NCBI RefSeq assembly: GCF_014649795.1 | Contig: NZ_BMTS01000002.1 | Span: 186,001 to 250,000, forward strand | Direction of reading: 5' to 3' | Length of the DNA stretch: 64,000 nucleotides | From: Streptomyces melanogenes | GTDB lineage: Bacteria; Actinomycetota; Actinomycetes; Streptomycetales; Streptomycetaceae | In this document: positions 9,112 through 17,167 of the stretch, one piece after another | Numbering within the stretch: the stretch's first letter is position 1 | Layout of the letters: each line of letters opens with the position of its first letter | Made by a program: the position numbers and the translations under genes | Notes under the pieces: generated by a model | The model's database searches: none | What the model was told of the DNA's origin: nothing | What the model saw: only the letters and a program-made list of their open reading frames with translations

Positions 9112-9355
9112 CCCACCCCGCCCCTTCCCGAAAGCCCTCTGGCGGGCGGCCGGGTGGGGGCGGGTTGTTTGTCTGCGGACCGTGGCCGGTTGCTCGCGCA
9201 GTTCCCCGCGCCCCTAGATGCGCCCCTGCGGGGCGCCCAGGGGATTGCCGCGGAGCGGCATTTTTAGGGGCGCGGGGAACTGCGCGACCAGCCACCCACG
9301 GTCCGCAGACGAACGGGATCCCCCGGAGGGTTTAGGGAAGGGGCGGGGCGGGGCC
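9112..9355. repeat. Nested palindromic intergenic element, copy 1 (full)
   Basis: Three nested pairs of arms. Outer: CCCCGCCCCTTCCCGAAAGC pairs roughly with GGGAAGGGGCGGGGCGGGG near 9340. Middle: GTCTGCGGACCGTGG (about 9170) pairs with CCACGGTCCGCAGAC (about 9297-9311). Inner: GCGCAGTTCCCCGCGCCCCT (9196-9215) pairs perfectly with 9266-9285. A smaller hairpin (GCCGCGGAGCGGC) sits near the centre. It fills the gap between convergent genes and can act as a bidirectional terminator. Confidence 0.9.
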
Positions 9356-9365
9356 GAAAACGCCC

Positions 9366-10097
9366 TCAGCGGGCTGCTGCCGCCAGTTCCTTCGCCGCCT
9401 CCGTCAGGTCCTTCGCCGTGTCGATGGCCCGCCAGTACGCCCCGTGCGGCAGCGGATACCCGGCCAGGCGGCGCTCGCGGGCCAGGCGCGGGAACGTGGT
9501 GCGCTCGTGGTCACCCCGGTCCGGCAGCAGCGAAGTGAAGGCCGAGGAGAAGACGTACACGCCGGCGTTGATGAGGTACGGCGACGGCGGGGACTCGATG
9601 AAGTCCGTGATGTGGCCGAAGGCGTCCGTCTCGACGGCGCCCCAGGGGATCCGGGGCCGGGCCAGAGCCAGCGTGGCCGTCGCGTCCCGCTCCCCGTGGA
9701 ACGACGCCATCTCGCGCAGGGAGAAGCGCGTCCAGATGTCACCGTTCGTGGCGTACCACGGCTGATCCGGGTGCGGCAGGTGCGCGGCCGCGTACTTGAG
9801 GCCGCCGCCCCGCCCCAGCGGCTCGCTCTCGACGACCGTGGTGACGCGCAGCGGCAGATCCGCCGAGTCCAGCCACTCCTGGAGCACACCGGCGAGATGG
9901 CCGCAGGAGATCACGGCGTCGGTGACGCCCTCCGCGGCCAGCCAGGCGAGCTGATGGCCGATGATCGGGGTCCCGGTGCCCGGGATCTCGACCATCGGCT
10001 TGGGGCGGTCGTCGGTGTACGGACGCAGTCGGGAGCCCTGGCCGCCCGCCAGGACCACGGCCTGCGTCGGGAAGGTCGAAGTCGTGCTCGCAGTCAT
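9366..10097 (-). CDS. NTP-transferase, sugar-phosphate nucleotidylyltransferase family
   Basis: 243-residue nucleotidyltransferase of the RmlA/GlmU-N/ManC fold. The signature AVVLAGGQGSRLRPYT at about 13-28 is followed by PKPMVEIPG and, further on, YATNGDIWTRF for the metal-binding Asp. It would activate a sugar 1-phosphate with an NTP. The protein lacks the C-terminal acyltransferase or beta-helix domain of GlmU, so its length fits a minimal single-domain enzyme. The substrate cannot be told from sequence. Start ATG 10097 is chosen because the signature begins within 15 residues; the frame stays open upstream without family resemblance. Confidence 0.85.
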   Translation of the reverse strand: MTASTTSTFPTQAVVLAGGQGSRLRPYTDDRPKPMVEIPGTGTPIIGHQLAWLAAEGVTDAVISCGHLAGVLQEWLDSADLPLRVTTVVESEPLGRGGGLKYAAAHLPHPDQPWYATNGDIWTRFSLREMASFHGERDATATLALARPRIPWGAVETDAFGHITDFIESPPSPYLINAGVYVFSSAFTSLLPDRGDHERTTFPRLARERRLAGYPLPHGAYWRAIDTAKDLTEAAKELAAAAR

Positions 10098-10135
10098 GCG
10101 GTGAACGATATGCGGTACGGCGGAGCCGGGGTCGC

Positions 10136-10546
10136 TCAGGACTCCTGGGCCACGCCCGACGCGAACGACGTGTCGCAGACGGGGCGCGAGTACGACTGGG
10201 CCTTCACGGGACCGTACTGCTCCACGGCGGCCCGTCCGAGCGCCCGCGCGATCGACATGCACTGCTGGGCGAGCGAGGGGCGCCGCTCGACCTCGCGCTG
10301 GAGGTGGGTGAGGGCGGTGCCGGGGTCCTTCTCCTGGAGCTCGACGAGGAGCGCGTCGCGCAGGACGTCCTGCGGGGTGCGCGGCTTCGCGCGTACGGAG
10401 ACGTCCTCGGAGGAGGCGGTCAGCAGCTGCGAGTCGCTGGTCCCGGCCCAGTTGACCCGGGTGACCGCGAGCGTCCCGGAGAGGACCAGGACGACGGGCA
10501 GGACGAGAGCTAGGGTGCGGCCGATTCGGCGGGCTGTGTGCGTCAC
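10136..10546 (-). CDS. Small secreted or membrane-anchored protein of unknown function
   Basis: 136 residues. A basic start (MTHTARRIGR) precedes a hydrophobic helix TLALVLPVVLVLSGTLAV, then an alpha-helical domain with two Cys (AQQCMSIAR, RPVCDTSF) that may form an extracytoplasmic disulfide. No lipobox. It lies 38 bp upstream of the nucleotidyltransferase in the same direction and could be co-transcribed. I do not recognise a family; a similar small protein at this position is typical of streptomycetes, from memory. Confidence 0.75.
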   Translation of the reverse strand: MTHTARRIGRTLALVLPVVLVLSGTLAVTRVNWAGTSDSQLLTASSEDVSVRAKPRTPQDVLRDALLVELQEKDPGTALTHLQREVERRPSLAQQCMSIARALGRAAVEQYGPVKAQSYSRPVCDTSFASGVAQES

Positions 10547-10717
10547 GGAGGCGAGCGTAGCGGGGGGTAATGATTTGGCGACATTTAGTCACCCGGTCGG
10601 GGGATGGTTCGAGGCGGCGTTTCGAATCCGGTGTTGACGAACGACGTTCGAAATGGGCGGTCTGCCGGGGTATTTGTCGACAGCCGCCCGGGCGCGGGGG
10701 AAAGCGGACAACGGAAA

Positions 10718-10747
10718 GCCCCGCACCCCGGTAGGTGGGTGCGGGGC
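10718..10747 (-). terminator. Terminator hairpin downstream of msiK
   Basis: GCCCCGCACCC (10718-10728) pairs perfectly with 10737-10747 across an 8-nt loop, 21 bp past the msiK stop on the minus strand. Confidence 0.8.
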
Positions 10748-10768
10748 CGGCTGACGTGCCGCCGTACG

Positions 10769-11905
<1,137 letters not shown>

Positions 11906-11961
11906 GGGAGACCTGTCCCTTCACCGGCAGGAACGTGCCGGACGATCCGAGTAGAGGGAGA

Positions 11962-11977
11962 AGTGGTGTAGTCCACC
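11962..11977. promoter_or_regulatory. DasR-type dre candidate upstream of msiK
   Basis: AGTGGTGTAGTCCACC matches 12 of 16 positions of the dre consensus as I recall it (ACTGGTCTAGACCACT) and is itself a good imperfect palindrome. It lies 57-72 bp before the msiK start. DasR is the GntR-family repressor released by glucosamine-6-phosphate; MsiK powers chitobiose uptake, so control of msiK by DasR would be logical. Confidence 0.6.
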
Positions 11978-12124
11978 TGAGTGGGCTGCACGAGACGCTA
12001 CCCGGCGATGTCCGATCTGTCAGCAGGTGGGAGCGGGGAACTTCGTGGAGCTCCCGATCGTGCTCTGTGTAGAGTGAGGGAGCCCTCGCGTGCGGGTGCC
12101 GGTCGCATGCCGGTCGCACGCGCT

Positions 12125-12201
12125 GCCGCCTTAGCTCAGTTGGCTAGAGCGCTTGACTTGTAATCTTGAGGTCGTCGGTTCGATTCCGACAGGCGGCTCC
12201 A
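12125..12201 (+). tRNA. tRNA-Thr (anticodon UGU), CCA encoded
   Basis: Acceptor arms GCCGCCT (12125-12131) and AGGCGGC (12191-12197), discriminator T, CCA at 12199-12201. The D-arm is AGCTCAGTTGGCTAGAGC and the T-arm is GTCGG-TTCGATT-CCGAC. The anticodon loop CTTGTAA gives UGU, which reads ACA (and ACG) Thr codons. The anticodon stem is unusual: 5' strand CTTGA against 3' strand TCTTG leaves two adjacent U-U mismatches (pairs 28-42 and 29-41), while C27-G43, G30-C40 and A31-U39 hold. All other arms pair perfectly. A hairpin terminator follows. Confidence 0.9.
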
Positions 12202-12222
12202 CCGAAACACCGCGTAACACCG

Positions 12223-12249
12223 TGTCCCGGACCTTCCTGGTCCGGGACA
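12223..12249 (+). terminator. Terminator of tRNA-Thr
   Basis: TGTCCCGGACC (12223-12233) pairs perfectly with 12239-12249 across TTCCT, 22 bp after the CCA end. Confidence 0.8.
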
Positions 12250-12304
12250 ATTGTGTTTCACGGGGTGTGACGTGGGGTGTGCGGGAAAGGGGTCGGGGAG
12301 CCGT

Positions 12305-14413
12305 ATGAGTCGTCGTTCCAGCGGGCTGGTCGGGGTGTGGGCCCAGGCGCAGCGGCAGCAGCAGCGCCAGCAGGAGGCCCAGCACCGGGCGTCGGTCCAG
12401 CAGCAGCGGCAGCGGGAGCGCCAGCAGCGGGAGTACGAGCGGGACGCGGCCCGGGTCGACCGGGAGCAGCGGGCGGCCTACCGCCAGAGCCGGGAGGCGG
12501 ACGCCCGGCAGCGCTCGCAGGAGCTGGACGCGCGCGTGGAGGCGCTGACGGGGCTGCTGGCGGCGGGGTGCGCCGAGCCGCCGTTCCGTACGGCGGCGCT
12601 GCTGCGCGAGGAGCGCGTCGAGCCGTTCGCGCCCGGGGCACTGGCCCAGCCGGTGCCGATGCCGGACCCGGCGCGCTACCAGGCACAGGGCGGCTGGCGC
12701 CGAGGCCAGGCCCAGCAGGAGGCGCAGGCCGCCTACCAGCGGGACTGGGACGCGGCGCAACTGGCCGAGAACGACCGGCGCCGCAGACTCGCCGACTACC
12801 GGGCGCAGTACGAGAGTTGGGCGCAGGGCCAGCTCGTCGAGGTCCGCGCCCACAACGCGGGCGTGGCCGACCTGGTGCGGGGTGTGCGGGCGGGCGAGCC
12901 GGACGCGGTCGTCGAGTACTTCTCGGCGGCCCTGTACGCGGCGTCGGCGTGGCCGGAGGGCTTTCCCCGCCGGCTGTCGTGCGCGTACGACAGGGGCGCC
13001 AGGCAGCTGGTCGTGGACTGGGAGCTGCCCGCCCTCGACGTGGTCCCGGCGGCGAAGTCCGTACGGTACGTGGCCAGTACGGACGAGGAGCGCGAGTCGG
13101 CCCGCCCGGTGTCGCAGCGGCGCGCGCTGTACCGGGACGCGCTGGCGCAGAGCGTGCTCCTCGTGGTGCGGGACCTGTTCGCGGCGGACGAGTCCGGCGT
13201 ACTGGAGTCGGTGGCGCTCAACGGCTTCGTCGACGACGTCGACCCGGCGACGGGCCGCCGGGCGGAGATCTTCCTGGCGACGGTGATGGTGGACCGCCCG
13301 TCGTTCCAGGGGCTGAACCTGACGCACGTGAGCGCGGTGGACTGCCTGACGGAGGCCCTGCGCGGCCAGCTCTCGGCCCGCCCCGACCAGCGGGCGGCGG
13401 TACGCCCGGTGCGCCGCCCGGAGGACGTGGGCTCGGCCGTCCTCTCGCACGGCACCGACGCGTCCTCGGCGGAACCGGACCTCTTCGTGATGGACCCGAT
13501 CGAATTCGAGTCCCTGGTGGCGGAGTTGTTCCGGGCGCGGGGGATGGGGGCGGTGACCACGCAGCGCTCCAACGACGGCGGGGTGGACGTCGAGGCGGTG
13601 GACCCCGACCCGATCAGCGGCGGCCGGATCATCGTCCAGGTCAAGCGCTACCGCAATACGGTCCCGCCGACGGCCGTCCGCGACCTGTACGGCACGGTCC
13701 AGGGCGCCGGCGCCAACAAGGGCGTCCTGGTGACGACCTCGGGCTTCGGCCCCGGCTCGTACGCCTTCGCCCAGGGCAAACCGCTGACGCTGGTGTCGGG
13801 GGCGGAGCTGGTGGAGCTGCTGCATGCGTGCGGGCTGCGGGGGAGGCTGGGGGAGCGGGGGCCGCGCGACCACGCGCCGACGCTGGTGGACGCACAAATG
13901 GCCCCCGACTCCGAATCCGACTCCGACGCCGACTTCAACGTCCTGGGCATGACGTGGACGGGTTCCGTGGTCCTGGACGTGTGCGCGCTGGTGTGCGCGG
14001 GCAGCCGGGTGCTCGACGACGACCACTTCGTGTTCTTCAACAACCGCGAGATACCCGGGGGTTCGGTCCGGATGGTGCCCGGCGCGCTCGGCGACCGGGC
14101 GGCGGTCCGGGTAGCCTTCGACGCCCTGCCGCCCCGCGCGGACCGCCTGGTCCTGGTCGCCTCGGTCGACCCCGAGGCCAACCCGGACGCAGACCTCTCC
14201 GGCTTCACGGACGCGGGCATCCGCCTGCGCGACGCGTCAGGCACGGAACTGGACCGCCTGGAGGTCTCGGACGGCCGCACCGGCGAAACGGCCCTGGTGC
14301 TGGGCTCGTTCCGGCGGAGGGCGGGGGGCGACTGGGACTTCGTGGTGGGTGGGAAGGGGTATCGGGGCGGGCTTGAGGAGCTGATCGGGGACTTTGGGAT
14401 CGAGGTGGAGTAG
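12305..14413 (+). CDS. Mrr-type restriction endonuclease fused to a TerD domain
   Basis: 702 residues. Residues ~10-110 are an Arg/Gln/Glu-rich coiled coil. A middle region (~190-390) is unrecognised. Residues ~395-515 form an Mrr-cat PD-(D/E)XK nuclease fold: FVMDPIEFESLVAELFRARG, then NDGGVDVEA with D428 and IIVQVKRY with Q445-x-K447, a plausible catalytic D...QxK set, and ANKGVLVTTSGF. Residues ~544-702 are a TerD-like domain (VLDVCALVC, DDHFVFFNN, GYRGGLEELIGDFGIEVE). Start ATG 12305 is preceded by GGGGAG. It follows tRNA-Thr directly. Mrr proteins cut methylated DNA; TerD domains are Ca-binding stress modules. A defence or damage-response role is inferred, not shown. Confidence 0.85.
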   Translation: MSRRSSGLVGVWAQAQRQQQRQQEAQHRASVQQQRQRERQQREYERDAARVDREQRAAYRQSREADARQRSQELDARVEALTGLLAAGCAEPPFRTAALLREERVEPFAPGALAQPVPMPDPARYQAQGGWRRGQAQQEAQAAYQRDWDAAQLAENDRRRRLADYRAQYESWAQGQLVEVRAHNAGVADLVRGVRAGEPDAVVEYFSAALYAASAWPEGFPRRLSCAYDRGARQLVVDWELPALDVVPAAKSVRYVASTDEERESARPVSQRRALYRDALAQSVLLVVRDLFAADESGVLESVALNGFVDDVDPATGRRAEIFLATVMVDRPSFQGLNLTHVSAVDCLTEALRGQLSARPDQRAAVRPVRRPEDVGSAVLSHGTDASSAEPDLFVMDPIEFESLVAELFRARGMGAVTTQRSNDGGVDVEAVDPDPISGGRIIVQVKRYRNTVPPTAVRDLYGTVQGAGANKGVLVTTSGFGPGSYAFAQGKPLTLVSGAELVELLHACGLRGRLGERGPRDHAPTLVDAQMAPDSESDSDADFNVLGMTWTGSVVLDVCALVCAGSRVLDDDHFVFFNNREIPGGSVRMVPGALGDRAAVRVAFDALPPRADRLVLVASVDPEANPDADLSGFTDAGIRLRDASGTELDRLEVSDGRTGETALVLGSFRRRAGGDWDFVVGGKGYRGGLEELIGDFGIEVE

Positions 14414-14454
14414 GGGTCGCCCGATTCGGCGGGCTCCCGGGGGCTGCCTGCGGC

Positions 14455-15303
14455 TCAGCCAAGGGCTGCCAACGCATCCGCCACCAGTGCGCGCGCAGCT
14501 GAGCCATGTTCGGCGTCCTGCGCCAGCCGTTCGAAAGCCCTGCCGTACAGGTCGATCTGGCTGGGCTGGGTGAGGGTGGAGGCGGAGTCCAGGGTGTCCG
14601 CGTGCACGCGGTGGTTGTCGAAGACGGTGAACGTGGGCATGGGCCACACCGTGCGTTGCCGGGTGAACGGGATGACGCCCAGGACGACGTGGGGCAGGTC
14701 CATCGCCATCAGGAGGTGGCCGAGCTGTGCGGCCATGGTGTCGGGGCCGCACAGCCTGTGGCGCAGGACGGATTCCTCCAGGACGAACCGGAACCGCAGT
14801 GCACCGTTCCCGAGGACCGCGTTGCGTCTCATACGGGCCTCCACGGCGTCACTCACGTCGTCCGGGGTGCCCCGGAAGTCGGCGATCGAGCGCAGGAGGG
14901 CGGTGGCGTATCCGGGGGTCTGGAGGAATCCGGGGATGACGTCGGACACGTACACCCGGAACATCCCGGTGCGCTGGTACAGGTCCCCGGTGGACTCCTG
15001 GAGGAGGCGGAGGCCGCTGCGCTGGAGTCGACGCCATTCGATGTGGGCGTCCGCCGACTGCCGGTTCGCCGCGATCAGGTCGGGGACTTGGTCGTCGGCG
15101 TCGCAAGCACGACACCACGCCCTGATGTCGGCGTCGGACGGAGGGGTCTTGGCGTTCTCGATCCGGGAGGACTTCGACTCCGACCACCCGCACCTGACGG
15201 CCAGCTCCCGGCCGCTGATCCCCGCGTCCCTGCGGACCTCCCGCAGACGGCCCGCCAAAGCTTCACGGGCCTGTTGTATACGGGACGACGGGTGCGACGG
15301 CAT
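14455..15303 (-). CDS. WhiJ-like XRE regulator with DUF5753 domain
   Basis: 282 residues. The N-terminal helix-turn-helix (about 10-75) contains LREVRRDAGISGRELAVRCG and WSESKSSRIENAKTPPSD. The remaining ~190 residues are the DUF5753 sensor-like region seen only with these actinomycete XRE proteins (DVIPGFLQTPGYA, LCGPDTMAAQLGHLL, LPHVVLGVIPF). Start ATG 15303 is chosen because family members begin just before the HTH; the frame stays open upstream. It sits 14 bp downstream of a DUF6879 gene. Such pairs are developmental regulator modules of the WhiJ type, many with unknown targets. Confidence 0.85.
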   Translation of the reverse strand: MPSHPSSRIQQAREALAGRLREVRRDAGISGRELAVRCGWSESKSSRIENAKTPPSDADIRAWCRACDADDQVPDLIAANRQSADAHIEWRRLQRSGLRLLQESTGDLYQRTGMFRVYVSDVIPGFLQTPGYATALLRSIADFRGTPDDVSDAVEARMRRNAVLGNGALRFRFVLEESVLRHRLCGPDTMAAQLGHLLMAMDLPHVVLGVIPFTRQRTVWPMPTFTVFDNHRVHADTLDSASTLTQPSQIDLYGRAFERLAQDAEHGSAARALVADALAALG

Positions 15304-15317
15304 GAAGCCGACCTTAG

Positions 15318-15833
15318 TCAGACGTGGAACAGCTGGTGCGGGACCGCCCGCTCCCACACGGCCTCGAAGGCCGTGGAACACAGCTTCACGGTGGCGGGAT
15401 CCCGTGTGATCTCGTCCTCCACCACCTGGCCGTCACCGGAGAAGTGGTGGACCCGGAGCAGGTGGCCGTCGAACAGCCAGAAATCGTTGCCCGGCAGCGG
15501 GATGTCCGTGGCCCGGCGCCGTGGCAGCCAACGCACTTGTTCACCGGCCGTGATGTTGGCTCTGGTGACGTAGTGCTCCCACCGGATGTACTCCGACACC
15601 GGCTCGGAGACGATCCGCGCACGGCGGATCACCACGCCCCGAGCGACGGAGTCGGCGATCAACTGGTCGTACGGGTGCCACCAGGAGACGCGGTCCTCCC
15701 AGTCGACCCGCTCGCCACGTCGCCATGCCTCGAACCGGTCCGTGGGCGCGTAGGAGTCACGCAACTCCAGGTGGACAGCGGACCGTTCGCACCGCCCGAG
15801 GAGCTCAGCGAAGCTGGGCGCGCTCGACGGCAT
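15318..15833 (-). CDS. DUF6879 family protein, partner of the XRE regulator
   Basis: 171 residues, rich in Trp, His and Arg (WEDRVSWWHPYDQLIADS, WEHYVTRANITAGEQVRWL, DFWLFDGHLLRVHHFSGDGQ). This family (I recall it as DUF6879) almost always lies next to XRE/DUF5753 regulators in Streptomyces and is thought to modulate them. ATG 15833 follows GGAGG by 7 bp; GTG 15836 is an alternative. It overlaps the upstream 84-codon gene by 29 bp. No enzymatic motif is visible. Confidence 0.8.
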   Translation of the reverse strand: MPSSAPSFAELLGRCERSAVHLELRDSYAPTDRFEAWRRGERVDWEDRVSWWHPYDQLIADSVARGVVIRRARIVSEPVSEYIRWEHYVTRANITAGEQVRWLPRRRATDIPLPGNDFWLFDGHLLRVHHFSGDGQVVEDEITRDPATVKLCSTAFEAVWERAVPHQLFHV

Positions 15834-16059
15834 CACATGCCTCCCTGAGCAGTGGAATCATGCGCGCGGGAATGCGAATGATGGCCTCGCCATCCGGTAC
15901 CGAGCCATTCGCAGGGCTGGTCTGCTCACACTGCGCTTGGGTCTCCGCGTCCGGTTTCCACCCCTGGAACAAGAGCTCCTGAGCTTCCGTGTCCGCCCAC
16001 ACGGTGGGGCAGTGGTCCCGGTCGGTGTCGGGGTCGATGCCGACGAACACAACGGCCAT
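15805..16059 (-). CDS. Small protein in the XRE regulator operon
   Basis: 84 residues, acidic, starting MAVVFVGIDPDTDRDHCP and containing VWADTEAQELLFQGW and a C-terminal helix (IPARMIPLLREACDAVE). Its 3' end overlaps the DUF6879 start and it is first of three genes reading leftwards, so the three are probably one transcript. Start ATG 16059 has AAGGAG about 7 bp upstream. Unknown function; small partners of this sort accompany WhiJ-like modules. Confidence 0.75.
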   Translation of the reverse strand: MAVVFVGIDPDTDRDHCPTVWADTEAQELLFQGWKPDAETQAQCEQTSPANGSVPDGEAIIRIPARMIPLLREACDAVERAQLR

Positions 16060-16089
16060 AGCCGGCTCCTTGGTCTAGGCGCTTGCTCG

Positions 16090-16173
16090 GGCTTGCACAA
16101 GCCTTGCCGTTCAGTGGCTATGCCGTCAACACCCCTCTCAGTCAAGCGAATTGACGTGCAAGTACATGCAAGT
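16090..16173. promoter_or_regulatory. Divergent promoter region with palindrome and tandem TGCAAGT repeats
   Basis: A perfect palindrome GGCTTGCACAAGCC lies at 16090-16103. A rightward -35-like TTGACG at 16151-16156 is followed 18 bp on by TATGGA (16175-16180), and the spacer holds two TGCAAGT copies exactly one DNA turn apart (16157-16163 and 16167-16173). A second TTGACG (minus strand, 16127-16132) faces the leftward operon. The shared half-site TTGCA/TGCAA makes it a good candidate operator for the XRE regulator. Confidence 0.55.
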
Positions 16174-16241
16174 TTATGGATCCCCAAGCGGGCCGACTCC
16201 TAGCGTCGTCAACACCACGACGTTCGGAGGGATGGCGAGTC

Positions 16242-16454
16242 ATGGCTCAAGAGGAACCGGCGCGGGGAACGCGCTACAAGGTCGATCCGGCCGGGCGGAT
16301 CGGGGAGGTGGTCGGCTCTTACCTGGGGAGCGTCTACCTTCGGCCGCCGGGTGGCGGTACGGAGTGGTCCGTCCGCCCGGACCTGTTGCGGGACCCGACG
16401 ACCCAGGAGCTAGGGACCGCGCTGATGTACTCCACGCCGGTGGTGGCGCCATGA
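16242..16454 (+). CDS. Small hypothetical protein divergent from the regulator operon
   Basis: 70 residues, starting MAQEEPARGTRYKVDPAGR, with an SH3-like beta pattern (VVGSYLGSVYLRPPGGGTEWSV). GGAGGG lies about 10 bp before ATG 16242. The stop overlaps the next ATG (ATGA), so the two small genes are coupled. Family not recognised with certainty; similar 60-70-residue proteins next to XRE regulators are common in streptomycetes. It may be the target of the neighbouring regulator. Confidence 0.7.
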   Translation: MAQEEPARGTRYKVDPAGRIGEVVGSYLGSVYLRPPGGGTEWSVRPDLLRDPTTQELGTALMYSTPVVAP

Positions 16455-16639
16455 CGTGGGCCCTGCCGCCATTCGTGCCTGCCGTCACGGGGTCTCCCCT
16501 CCGTGACGACCCGGAGCCCACCCCTCATCCGGAGTGCGCGATCTGCCAGACCTCGGCGGATGCGCGCACCCACGCACATGACGCTGAGGGCTACTCCGTC
16601 CCGCCCAACCCCTCCAACGCCCCACCATCCAACCGGTAA
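16451..16639 (+). CDS. Small CxxC protein, coupled to the previous gene
   Basis: 62 residues. A single CAIC motif (PHPECAICQTSADARTHAH) followed by His residues could bind zinc or be redox-active. Starts at ATG 16451 within the upstream stop. Its last 49 bp overlap the 3' end of the convergent acetyltransferase gene. Pro/Ser-rich ends suggest a partly disordered protein. Function unknown. Confidence 0.6.
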   Translation: MTWALPPFVPAVTGSPLRDDPEPTPHPECAICQTSADARTHAHDAEGYSVPPNPSNAPPSNR

Positions 16640-17067
16640 ACCGTCCACTCGTCCTGCGGCCGCGCCCCCAGCGACTCGTAGAAGGCGATGGACGGGGCGT
16701 TCCAGTTCAGGACCGACCACTCCAGGCGGCCGTAGCCTCGGGTTACGCAGATGCGGGCCAGTTCCGTCAGGAGGGCCTTGCCGTGGCCGCCGCCTCGGTG
16801 GGTGGGGCGTACGTACAGGTCCTCCAGGTAGATGCCGTGCACCCCGCGCCACGTCGAGAAGTTGAGGAACCACAGTGCGAAGCCCGCCGGTTCGCCGGTC
16901 GGGGTCTCGGCGATGTGCGCGTACGCCGCCGGGTGCTCGCCGAACAGGGCCTCGTGCAGTTGCTCCTGCGTCGCCTGCGCCTCGTCCGGGCACTTCTCGT
17001 ACTCGGCCAGTTCGCGGACCATGGCGTGGATGACGGGGACGTCTTCGGGCGTCGCGGTACGAATCAT
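16591..17067 (-). CDS. GNAT N-acetyltransferase, diamine-acetyltransferase-like
   Basis: 158-residue GNAT enzyme. AcCoA-binding motif A is LEDLYVRPTHRGGGHGKALL (about 81-100), with Trp/Asn-rich motif B at RLEWSVLNWNAPSIAFYESLGA. The combination resembles spermidine/spermine or thialysine acetyltransferases (SSAT-like). ATG 17067 (MIRTATPEDV) is the family start; the frame remains open upstream. Acts in the cytoplasm; true substrate unknown. Confidence 0.85.
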   Translation of the reverse strand: MIRTATPEDVPVIHAMVRELAEYEKCPDEAQATQEQLHEALFGEHPAAYAHIAETPTGEPAGFALWFLNFSTWRGVHGIYLEDLYVRPTHRGGGHGKALLTELARICVTRGYGRLEWSVLNWNAPSIAFYESLGARPQDEWTVYRLDGGALEGLGGTE

Positions 17068-17167
17068 GGCCGCAGGGTAGCTGGGCGGCAGTGGGGCGGT
17101 CGCGGGCATTCCGGTCTGCGGGACGGGGGACGGGGGGACAGGGGACAGCGGGACGCGGGGGCGCCCG

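Noticed and set aside
9112..9355. Open frames in repeat elements as small proteins
   Set aside because: Translations such as VAQFPAPL recur wherever the repeat occurs; they reflect the repeat and not a gene, except where the GT87 frame truly enters copy 9.
10636..10652. CGAAC-GTC-GTTCG as a LexA box
   Set aside because: Spacer is three bases, one too short, and no SOS gene follows.
12131..14026. Long minus-strand open frame opposite the Mrr-TerD gene
   Set aside because: It is His/Arg/Pro-rich without domains; GC-rich codon bias creates such mirror frames opposite nearly every real gene here.
12125..16639. Integrated element using tRNA-Thr as attachment site
   Set aside because: No integrase, no excisionase and no second copy of the tRNA 3' end were found in the following DNA.
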